From contig JAIUSX010000977.1 in NCBI GenBank assembly GCA_026573805.1, forward strand, positions 10,124,001 to 10,188,000: 64,000 nt of DNA, read 5' to 3'. The DNA comes from Hesperophylax magnus. Lineage: Eukaryota; Arthropoda; Insecta; Trichoptera; Limnephilidae. Below are positions 23,501-32,002 of the stretch, piece by piece. The notes below the pieces were generated by a model. The model searched no databases. It was not told the origin of the DNA and saw only the letters and a list, made by a program, of their open reading frames with translations. Within the stretch, counting starts at the first letter, position 1. Each line of letters opens with the position of its first letter. Made by a program: the position numbers and the translations under genes.

Positions 23501-26241
23501 CAATGCGTTATAATACTGCTATCGTCACTATTTGTATCTGTTGTTTCACCTCCCGTAGAATCACTAGGAATCCAATCAACGTTCCAAATAATAGCATGTG
23601 ACATAGCTATTTTTTTTAAATAATATAAAAAAATGGAAAAAAGTTATTTTTAAATGTATAAGAATGCACTCTCGTTACAAATTATGCGCGAGGTTAGAGT
23701 ACGTCTACTCCCGCGGAGCACCAAAAACACACTGAAACTCGCAGCGCTTCTGCGCTGCGCCACAATTTTCGATACAAACGATCGCAGCGCTTTTGCGACG
23801 CTTAGCATTCTAACGGTTAATATCAATATGAATGTTAACAATAAAACTTATCGAAACATTTTCACTCGACACAATATTTTTAAAGAATTTGGTATTTAGA
23901 AATCACATTCCTTTTGTGTAAGAAAGCTGTCACTTCACTTTTTATTCCATTTATAAAATAAATAAAAAATTTCTGTCAATGAAAAATTCCCGCCAATTTG
24001 TAATCATTCAATTTGACAATTTTTTGGATTTTTTCAATGGAATCATGTATAAATATTTGAGAAAAAGGGAGAAGAATAATTATTTCTCTTTCTAATGACG
24101 AACAAATTATATATTTCCGCATTATAGAAAAAAAGATGAATATACTTTTATTATATATGGACGCCCATGTTGGATCTGTCCTTCAGTGGCTCTAATGGAA
24201 TATGACGTGTGTCTAGTAAAGTCCTTCCGAGGCTTGAAGGGTTAATGACACCTCACAAGCAATCTTATAGTTCTTGAAAAAGACGAAAGAAGACTGATTT
24301 ATTATGCAGTGAAATTCTCTTTTAAAGTTATTATATTGCTCTTATTCAGTAGAACCCTGTTAATTCGAACCCTTTTCGTTATAAAAATATCCCTGGAAAA
24401 ATTTTACACACAATTTTTTTTTTAATTCGAAATTTGTTGGTGTAATTCGAAAAAATTCAACTTAAAAATATAAATGAAAATAAATCATAAAATTTTCTAA
24501 ATCTGAATCTGAAAGACAGCCGTGGCGGTAAAACGCCAAAAAATGTATTTTAACAGTGTTATACATCGTCCTAATTAGTATTATTATTTTGTAAATCTGA
24601 ATCGATTTACACTGGAGTGTCGTATTTTTTCGAATTTATTTCAAATATCTGATCTTGAAGGACCGAGAAAATTCGTTTTACGCTGAAATGTCATATTTTT
24701 ACGAATTTACACCAATTATCTGAAATTAAAGGGTCGGTCGCGATGGAAATCGGCGGCGAACTATCGATTTACGCATAAATGTATCATATTTTTATGAATT
24801 TACTTTATTTAAATGGCCGGCCACGACAAAAATTGGATGCGAAATTTCAATTTACGCGGAAATACATGGTATTTATAAGAATTTACTTCGAATACATAAG
24901 TAAAAGGCTAACTGCGATGGAAATGGGCAGCGAAATCTCGATTTACACGGAAATATATAGTTTTTTTTTTTTTTCATAAAATTTCGAATTACGTAGTAAT
25001 TCGTTAATTCGAAATTTGATTTTTGATGTCCCGTGGATTTTGAATTAACGAGGTTCTACTGTAGTATGAGTTTTGTTGTACTTATATACTGTGTTGTTTG
25101 TATTCCAGAGTGCCCCCTACAGCCCGGAGTGCTCGAGCAACAGCTCCGACTACACCGGAGGCGGGGGCTGCTGGGCGGTTGGCAGCCGGGGGCCTGGGGA
25201 GCTCCCCACACCCCCCGTGAGCGTGCCCACGCCCCCCACACCGCTGGCCTTCTACGAATGTAAGTACATCCATAGTTTCAATAACCCCAAATGAGGGCCT
25301 GTTAATCTAATGGAACCATTCTATTATATTTATTACTTATGATTATATTATTTTATATGAGAAAGGCATTGTAAGTGCTAACTCTCTCACTAGATGGCGT
25401 CGAGACAAATTGTCTACATTTTGTCTACAAATTGTCTACGAATTGTCTACATTTTTCAATGTGGATGAGTGTTTCAGGCGAATAATTATTGCTTGTAAAA
25501 TAATTGTTACCCTTTGTGCTATGCATAAAAAATCTTGTCTTAAACATTAGTTTACCAAAAAAAATAAAAATTAATATTTGACAAGTTCTAGTATTTCACC
25601 TAAAAATGTAGACAATTTGTCTCGACGCCATCTAGTGAGAGAGTTAGCACTTACAATGCCTTTCTCATATAAAATAAAGTTGGTTGTTTTCATGTGAAAA
25701 AATGTAACAAGCAGTAATTGTTGAATGAAACACTAGTATATATTGAATTATTTCGCGGATAAGAGATAAGCCGCCATAGCTCAGTGGTCATAGCTGTCGA
25801 CCGGAAATCGAAGGGACACGGGTTCGAGTCCCGTTGGCGTCATGTATCTTTTATCAGGAGATTTTTCAATGTGGATGAGTGTTTCAGGCGAATAATTATT
25901 GCTTGTAAAATAATTGTTAAATTTACAGGTGTTAATCTGAAGTAAGTATTTATTTAATGTAATATTTATTTTACCCAGTATACGAACAAGACGAAGAGGA
26001 TCTGGAGCGGCCGTGGCCAACGCACGGCGCCTGTGCGGGCCCCCGCCACCGCTGCTACACGGACGAATACGGCAACTATGTGGACCAGTACAGCGGAGAG
26101 TGCGACTACACCTGCCTCACCCCGCTCAGTCCCCCCGCGCCCCTCCTGTCCCCCCCACCGCACGACGCCCCGCCCTATGCCGCCTATTTCACCTACCCGG
26201 AACCTATGAAAACGGCGCCGCTGTGGGACAACTACTTATAA
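17391..26241 (+). CDS. Forkhead-box transcription factor, FoxJ2/3-type (five coding exons, gene span)
   Basis: A nuclear DNA-binding transcription factor. Joining 17391-17557, 19747-19870, 21190-21342, 25109-25259 and 25979-26241 gives 858 nt (285 residues plus stop), with phases 2, 0, 0, 1 agreeing at every junction. The forkhead domain runs from KPPYSYASL (residue 52) to about residue 137 and includes the recognition helix NSIRHNLSLNKCF (98-110) and DDPGKGSYWAID, the form typical of FoxJ2/3. The short acidic N terminus (MGDLSSECEEW) resembles the DLESSL..DWL start of vertebrate FoxJ2/3. The C terminus is Pro/Tyr-rich and ends DNYL. At 285 residues it is much shorter than vertebrate FoxJ3. 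The start is ATG 17391, the first ATG after the in-frame stop at 17355. Subfamily is less certain than the forkhead identity. Confidence 0.85.
17558..18654 (+). other. Forkhead intron 1, first part
   Basis: Contains a fragment of repeat family R-A at about 17625-17800 and otherwise AT-rich sequence without exons. Confidence 0.6.
17625..17800 (+). mobile_element. Fragment of dispersed repeat family R-A
   Basis: GTACCGCTGCCCCGGGAACC and then GATTCCTACCCACCCCTCA match 53230-53280 and 53500-53520 in the same order. The 53225-53560 copy carries about 200 extra bases between the two blocks, so this copy has an internal deletion (or that one an insertion). It keeps spurious 60-90 codon frames. Confidence 0.6.
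18655..19122. repeat. 34-base tandem array, 14 copies
   Basis: Fourteen copies of a unit with the core CCAGGTTCCCACCACCTGAT, spaced exactly 34 bases apart. The only difference between copies is G or A after GGAAT. Because the unit has no minus-strand stop and 34 is not a multiple of three, all three minus frames stay open (155-184 codons) and repeat the same 34 residues; these are not genes. The array lies in intron 1 of the forkhead gene. Confidence 0.95.
19747..19870 (+). CDS. Forkhead gene, coding exon 2
   Basis: Acceptor TTCCAG|C, donor AAG|GTGCGC; residues 56-97. It encodes the first half of the winged helix: YASLIRLAISNCTKGKMTL, then SQIYQFI and FPYYRVANTGWK. The S completed at the junction gives the hallmark YSYASL. 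Confidence 0.9.
19871..21189 (+). other. Forkhead intron 2
   Basis: AT-rich, with a (TC)n run at about 21014-21028. No repeats or exons recognised. Confidence 0.6.
21190..21342 (+). CDS. Forkhead gene, coding exon 3
   Basis: Acceptor ATTTCAG, donor AGG|GTGAGC; exactly 51 codons, residues 98-148. It encodes recognition helix 3 (NSIRHNLSLNKCF), wing 1 (KVARSKDDPGKGSYWAID) and the basic wing 2 region QIKRKKG. Strong conservation and GC-rich coding sequence stand out from the AT-rich introns. Confidence 0.92.
21657..23070 (+). mobile_element. Pogo/Tigger-like non-autonomous element, full-length copy with internal satellite array
   Basis: Bounded by TA (21655-21656 and 23071-23072) with terminal inverted repeats CAGTAGAACCTCGTTAATTC and GAATTAACGGGGTTCTACTG. 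Sub-terminal regions repeat the word AATTCGAA. The interior from about 21760 to 22730 is a degenerate array of ten or so units of roughly 93 bases built on TTCGTAAAAATACGATATAT, TTTACGCGTAAA and GCGGCCGATTTCCGTCGCGG. CAGT ends plus a TA target are typical of the pogo/Tigger group of Tc1/mariner. No transposase is present. Confidence 0.8.
23155..23816 (-). mobile_element. piggyBac-like element remnant with TTAA target duplication
   Basis: Flanked by TTAA (23151-23154 and 23817-23820). The ends read CCGTTTTAGTGCTAA and, on the other strand, CCGTTAGAATGCTAA, resembling the TTAA-CCNTT...TGC ends of piggyBac-like miniature elements. Sub-terminal GCGCTGCG palindromes lie near the right end. On the minus strand a short stretch encodes DWIPSDSTGGETTDTNSDD, the kind of acidic segment found near piggyBac transposase N termini, then stops. 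The paralogous site at 13-16 holds a single TTAA and no insert, which confirms the boundaries. Confidence 0.8.
24347..25061 (-). mobile_element. Pogo/Tigger-like non-autonomous element, copy 3
   Basis: Begins CAGTAGAACCCTG (preceded by TT, a decayed TA) and ends GGTTCTACTG followed by TA. It is orthologous by duplication to 564-1569 but 715 bases long against 1006, the difference lying in the number of internal units of about 93 bases. Confidence 0.78.
25109..25259 (+). CDS. Forkhead gene, coding exon 4
   Basis: Acceptor TATTCCAG, donor GAAT|GTAAGT; residues 149-198 plus one base. It encodes SAPYSPECSSNSSDYTGGGG and a Pro-rich stretch PTPPVSVPTPPTPLAFYE. A low-complexity, likely disordered region outside the DNA-binding domain. 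A frameshifted copy lies at 1617-1768. Confidence 0.85.
25349..25673. mobile_element. Foldback miniature element with 69-base perfect arms
   Basis: The left arm starts TATTTTATATGAGAAAGGC (25349) and runs to GACAAATTGTCTAC; the right arm (25605-25673) is its exact reverse complement. The centre holds a segment (25451-25508, ATTTTTCAATGTGGATGAGT onward) that recurs at 25861-25919 as the body of the adjacent SINE. It lies in forkhead intron 4. Confidence 0.8.
25770..25919 (+). mobile_element. tRNA-derived SINE
   Basis: 25770-25842 is tRNA-like: acceptor stem GCCGCCA with TGGCGTC (six of seven pair), a perfect A box TAGCTCAGTGG, an anticodon-like arm TCGA-CCGGAAA-TCGA and a perfect B box GGTTCGAGTCC inside a CGGG/CCCG T stem. 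The loop lacks the universal T33 and one acceptor pair is lost. The body (25861-25919) is shared with the neighbouring foldback element, so this is a SINE rather than a working tRNA gene. The internal RNA polymerase III promoter looks intact. Confidence 0.7.
25979..26241 (+). CDS. Forkhead gene, coding exon 5 (last)
   Basis: Acceptor TTTTACCCAG; residues 199-285. It starts LYEQDEEDLERPW and continues with Tyr- and Cys-containing sequence, then a Pro-rich stretch (PLSPPAPLLSPPPHDAPPY), ending AAYFTYPEP...DNYL with TAA at 26239-26241. The phase joins exon 4 correctly. Probably a transactivation region, by composition only. Confidence 0.8.
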
Positions 26242-26329
26242 CATCTCTCCCATTTCACAATGACAACAGTTTGCTAATGCCAACTTTACGTGACTATGGA
26301 GGAGCTACAGGCGTGGTTTTTGAGAGGTG

Positions 26330-26950
26330 CTTGAATTTGCTGGCGTAGCAGTCTTGATGTAAGTTACATTTCTCAATTTAATGCATAAGAATCAATGTAA
26401 ATCACTTCAGTCAATTAATTGCGACAGCAAATTTGAAATGAGTTACTTTAGTCAATTTCTCACCGCAAGAGTGTTTGCGTATGTTGCTTTACTCAATTTA
26501 ACGCCGCTTGAGACTTCTTAGTTACTTCTGTCAATTAAATACTGTATACTCAATTTAGTGTTGCATGAGACTTAAATATAAGTGACTCAAGTTAATTTGT
26601 TTCCGCGGTAGGCTTGGTTTGAGTTACTTCATTCAATTTGTTGTCACAGCAGGGTTAATACATGAGTTATTTTACTCGATTTATGTAAGACTTGATGTAT
26701 GTTATTTTAGTCAACTTGTTGCTGCAGAAACCTCGGTGTAAATTACTCATATCAATTTGTTGCTGCAGCAGGGTTATTGAAAGTTACAGTAGTCAATTTG
26801 GTGCGGTAGCAGTCTTGATGTCAAGTAATTATCTCCGTAGACTTGGGTATTTTGCATTTACATAAAATTATCGCTGTATTCCGTTTGATGTAAGCAACTT
26901 CATTAATTTGTTTGCCACAGCAGGCTTAATGTAAGTGACTTTCTGTAACT
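26330..26950 (+). repeat. Degenerate tandem repeat of about 42 bases in the presumed forkhead 3' UTR
   Basis: About a dozen diverged units follow the stop codon, each carrying GTTACTT-like and GTCAATTTGTTG-like words and often GCAGCAGGCTTGATGTAAG. Examples are near 26440, 26520, 26622, 26700, 26745, 26785 and 26930. Spacing is about 40-45 bases. Whether it is transcribed as 3' UTR is inferred only from position. Confidence 0.6.
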
Positions 26951-28014
26951 GTTATTCAACCACTGTCCGAAAAACCGCACAAAATGAAATATCAAACCGA
27001 CAATGTATTATCTTCGACTGTTATTTGACATATTCGGGGCTTGCAAGACTCCTCCATAGTCTGAACTGTTAATATATCACTCAGTGTCGACAATTGCAAC
27101 CACACGCCTGTGTCTAAAACGTCTGTGTTCAAGCTGCTAAGTTAAGTGCTAGTTGACTAGTGACTAATGACAAGTGACTGGTGACTAGTGATTATCACTT
27201 CTATCCAAGAGTCTGAAATGGAGCTTCTCCATTAGACCAATATAATGACTGCCATGTGTTCTATGCTCCCGTTAGTTCCGCAGCGCAAATGTTCAAAATT
27301 TTATCATAAACTAATTGCAGGGGGAATTTTAATATTCAATCTATCGTAATTTTTAACAAGATGTTTGCTAATTATAAGACATTATTTAATAAAATACCTA
27401 CGTTATTATGTATTGATGTTCTTTAGAATGCATTTGGAAAGTTTTTATTACGTTTTGTAAAGATTGAATTAATTATTGAATTATGAATCTACATAATAAT
27501 TTTAAATCTTTTTGAGATTATGCTAGATATTTTCATAGATTTTCTAAAAGAGATTTTTGTTGACGTGGTTTGCCAATTACATTTAATTTGTGTGGCAAAA
27601 TGCTTTTGCGGAGTTTTAGTTTGAGAATTACCTCTGATGCTTGAAGAAAGTTTAAAGCAGTGAATGGGCAATCGAATGTGATATAATTTGATATTTTAGT
27701 TTGTATTTTTACTCTTTTTTTTCAATGTGTATTTCTTTTGCCATAATTTACAGTACCTATAATTTTTTGTTTTAATCAAACTTTGTAATGTAATTTTATG
27801 TATTAATTTCTAAGATGTATGAGCAATGCATTTTATATTACATATTCTCTATGTATGTGCAGTTAAATTCTGGAGATATCGGCCTCAATTCATAGATAGA
27901 TATATCCCCATTCTGTTATATTTTCAGTTACGTGGACTGTAAATATTTACATACATACTTTGCAAGTGGGTGGAAATTTTAGTATGCAATGGGTTAATCA
28001 AATGAAAATACATA
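26951..28014 (+). other. Region downstream of the forkhead gene
   Basis: Contains a short patch of TGACTAGTGAC-type repeats (27140-27200) and an AATAAA at about 27388 that could be a polyadenylation signal. Nothing coding is recognised. Confidence 0.35.
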
Positions 28015-28373
28015 CAGGGTGTTAAGGGACGAATTTGACTTACTTTAACCAGTGATTCCTGACATTATTTGGAGTAAAAATTGTAAATGAAGTTTTGGAA
28101 TCCGATGACTTTTTAATGTTTTAAAAAAAAAAAAATTTCAAAACTAAACAATTTTTTTTCCACATGTTGTCACTGGTCACTCAGCCTAGTAACCGTTCAA
28201 CCCCTCACCCCATTCCTAACTGTCCAATACCTACTGAGTTTTTATGTTTTGGGTTGATAATAAAAAAAAGTAAATAATGTCGCCGGATTCCAAAATTTCG
28301 TTAACAATTTTTATTCCAAATAATGTCAGGAATCGTTGGTTAAAATAAGTTAAGTACGTTCCTTAACACCCTG
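28015..28373. mobile_element. Mariner-type miniature element, 359 bases
   Basis: TA flanks (28013-28014 and 28374-28375) and long terminal inverted repeats beginning CAGGGTGTTAAGG, pairing for about 70 bases (with AACCAGTGATTCCTGACATT). No coding capacity. Confidence 0.8.
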
Positions 28374-28375
28374 TA

Positions 28376-30173
28376 TATATAGAGATTAACCTTTTGCATG
28401 CGATCGTAACAACATTTGATACGTCAATAAATCAGCATGCGCTACCGTACCATCCCACGATGTTCTGCATTAGGGTATTGAAATACCTGAACTAGTTAAT
28501 GCGGCCAAGATGTTGTTTACACTCGTAAGTAAAATTTACGACTTAGGTTAGGTTAGTTTTTGATAAGTTACTCACAGGCGTTATCCAACTTATGGTAATT
28601 ATTGCTTAAATTGTTTGGAAGTTCAACTTATGTAAGTGTTTATAGCAACTGTTAAGTCGAAATTAATGATGATGAAGATAGCTTCCTACCAACAACAATT
28701 TGCTGTTTTCAAATTTACGCAATTTTGTCAATAAAAATGACAGCAATTGCCTTTGAATTCAAATACATCATGTTATTAACAGAAACATTGAGAATAGAAA
28801 GGATAGGACTGGTAATTTAAAAGAAGGATGCTGATTTTCAGTAAGCTTTTTACCACCTGAAAAATAAATTATATATCTTCGATTCTTGTAATCAGAAAAT
28901 TTTCTTTCCTATTTAGATTAGTTTTCATAGGTAGGCTCTTATTTGAGTTTTATCCAATGTTATTTTTTATATTATTTTCGGGAGATAATAACGTACTTAT
29001 CCACTTATCCTAATCAGATTTTATTCTAATAATAAAAATACTTGTTTTTACAGGAAAAAATATGAAAATACGAAAATCCGTCTCTTAATTTTTGACATCT
29101 TGCATCGGCGTATTTAGGTACCATTCTTACGGCAAACTGATTTCATAATCTGTGAGAAGGCTGTAAGTTCGCGCGGACGTGACTAGACCTGTCAAAAACG
29201 TATGCCTCTTACGACTTCTGTTGCTGTAAATTACTAATTTTGCCATAAGCGAAAAAACTTACGTTTGTAAAAGCATCCTTAGGGTCTGCAAATGATTATC
29301 TATTTTTAAATTGAGGTTGTTATCACAGTAATGTACATACTGTTACATATCCCTGACATGACGGAAGACTTGAGGTGAGATTAAAATATGTTTATAATAT
29401 TATTATTTACCATTAACATTATTTGATCTCATTATGAAAATATACATGAAGTGGATTGTCTTCTAAATATTATGTGATAAATACTGTATACACTTTTTCT
29501 TATTTTATTTTGTGCCATCTACTTAATGTTTAGTTAATTGCCAGTTCTATACAGAATACCCCTGTTGGGCCTAGAAACATGGTAATTTTTATTTGACAAT
29601 TTAATAATTAAAAATAAAATTGCAATATATTAATTTCTTTTTTTTTTTTAAATTTAGTGTGTAATATATGTATTATTTTTAATCAGATTTTTTGTTTTTT
29701 TTTATCATTTTACAGTACAACCACAGTAATTTTTTTTTTTACTTTGTTAATTTGCAATTTTTTGTATTTCTTTTTATTGCAAAAATGAATATTCTCAATT
29801 AATAGAAAATTATATGACCTCGTTTTTAAAATTGTATATTCATATAATATTCTAATTAATTTATTAATCTTAAGTGTTTATTGAATAAATTATGTTTAGA
29901 CTGATTATTTTCCAGAGTAATTTTTGTTTTATGTAATGTAAACAAAAACTTCTAATGCATAGCCTAATACGCATATGTAATGTTGAGAGCAGTTTAGTGT
30001 GACAAAAATATTCTAATGTTTAGTGAAAGAAAGCTCAGAATTGTTTAGGTACGGCAGTGATAAGTGCTTAACACGAGTTAGCTGTAGGAATCAGATTAGT
30101 AAAAGTATTTGTTTATTTCACTCCCTAGTTCTGGAGAGAATGATGTCCGTTTGTGCAGGGCTTATCGCAGCTG
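28376..30173. other. Gene-free AT-rich stretch
   Basis: No exons or clear repeats; several T-rich runs (29640-29760). Confidence 0.4.
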
Positions 30174-30175
30174 TA

Positions 30176-32000
30176 CGAGGGAGTACCCAAAAGAAACAGG
30201 GTAGTACCGGTTCTGCCGGTAGGACTGTGTACAGCTACCGCCCAGTCAATATGCCTAGCACTGTGCTGGAGAAGTCGTCCTTTCGGCTGGTGTGAATTTT
30301 TTGGTGAACTTTGGTTTTTGTGCTCCTGGTTTTTTTTACCATGGCTGATTTTCGTGAACAGAATTCCGAAATGACCCAACCTTTTTATCCAAGGTCATCG
30401 CAGGTGATCACAAACATTTGTGGTTCTCGAATTTGAGTTTTCCCCATAGCATCATCCTTGTAGGCCATTTTTAACACTTCAAGAGTTTCTGTGCCAGTTT
30501 TCAAAACTTTGCGGCCGTGAGCTGTTCACGAAAATCAGCCATCGCAAAAACGACTAAAACACAAAACAACTGTCACCAAAAAATTAATACCAGCCAAAAA
30601 AACTACTTCTCCAGTGCAGTGCTTGGGCATACTGACTGGTAGTACGAGAGCCCACGACCAAAATTTTTGTCTCATAGCAATACGGCCAAAACCGCATCAA
30701 ATCGATAGATACGATTATCCTGAACTCGAAAATACCAATATCAGACATTTTCCGCGTAGCGTTTGATCTGACCGAATTTTCAAAATTGTCAAAGAATTTT
30801 ACCGAACTGCATCATAGCAATATGTCTGATTTGCAGACTGTAGTTGAATGATAGTTCTGAGATACCGGAAACATATTTTTCAGACGTTAGTGGTGTAGCG
30901 CAAACCCGTAAAATCACTTAAAAAAATTAAAAATGAGACAAAAAAAATGTCTCATAGCAATACGTCTGAAAATCTTTTTTATTAGTAAATTTTGGTTATT
31001 TGATGCGAACAAAACAATTTTCAGACGGAAATGTGAACGCATTAAATTTTGAGACCGTTTTGAAAATGTTAACAAATTTTACAGAATCGGTATCATAGCA
31101 ATATGTCTGAAAATTGTTGGACATGATAAAATAAGTTGTCCACATGTGCAAAAAATTTATATCAGACAAATTAAGTGTAGCACCTTCTCTATCAGACAAC
31201 TTTTCGATACTCAGATATCATTTAGTGAGCGTCGTTCCAACGTTTGGAGCAGCTGGCGAGTGAGCTGTATAATAGTAAGAAAGGGGCAGGAGCGTAACAA
31301 GCGCTGAGGCTGTTGAAATTAAATACTGATTGATTTGATAGTTTTGGTTTTATTTAAAGCACACTTGAGTAACTTTTACAAAAGAAATAAGTAATGACAT
31401 CTGTCATCTGTCAAAGTACATATAATAGACAAGGGAGATTCTTGAATATCTATGAAGGCTGTAAATTTAAAAAAACATTTAACAGAGGCGTCGGCCAGGC
31501 GACTCCGAAACGTTATTTTCGTTTTTGGGAGTATATGCTACACTTAAAGTGTCTGAAAACAGGTTTTTGGTAATCATGGCAGCAATACGAAAAGTTGAAA
31601 AAAAAAATTATCCGTATTGCTATGATACAGGTCGGCTAAATTTGTTGACATTTTCAAAAATGCGCTCAGGCTATATGCTACGCGCAAAATGTCTGAAAAC
31701 AAACTTTTTCGTAATACAATTATAAAATCTATGTACATTTTCACTATCAGACGTATTGCTATAATACCGACTGTCTTTTTTTTTGACACAGCAGAAATGG
31801 CCTCCCACGCAGTTGCTACACTTTCGACCGTTACTACACACCTAGTCGGGTTCAGAATCATACAATCTAACGATTTTATAGGGTTTTTGCCGTATTGCTA
31901 TGAGACATGGTTTTGGTCGTGGGCTCTCGTACTATGGGGAAAGGTACTTCACAAACTAACCCCCTGCGACATCAGTTCGGTTCTTTTGGGTACCCCCTCG
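30176..32000. mobile_element. Mariner-type element A, split by a second element
   Basis: Ends CGAGGGAGTACCCAAAAGAA (30176) and its near-exact inverse at 31981-32000, with TA on both sides (30174-30175, 32001-32002). Sequence belonging to A is 30176-30642 and 31932-32000; the rest is element B. Within A, about 30227-30365 and 30520-30642 form an inverted pair (GCTGGAGAAGT, CATGGCTGATTTTCGTGAAC). No transposase frame is seen. Confidence 0.75.
30645..31929. mobile_element. Mariner-type element B nested in element A
   Basis: Ends CGAGAGCCCACGACCAAAA and inverse, with TA at 30643-30644 and 31930-31931. The arms continue with TCTCATAGCAATACGG (right-hand copy on the opposite strand). The word CATAGCAATAYGTCTGA recurs in forward orientation near 30692, 30800, 30955 and 31092, and inverted near 31615, 31750 and 31895. 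No transposase frame. Confidence 0.75.
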
Positions 32001-32002
32001 TA

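Larger units (their letters stand above)
23140..25324 (+). repeat. Segmental duplication, copy 2 (functional locus)
   Basis: The counterpart of 1-1831, holding the intact forkhead exon 4. The piggyBac-like element at 23155-23816 interrupts it and is absent from copy 1. The right end of similarity is near 25324, just before a foldback element. Confidence 0.85.

Noticed and set aside
25770..25842. A functional tRNA gene
   Set aside because: An acceptor pair is broken, the anticodon loop lacks T33, and the sequence continues into a SINE body.
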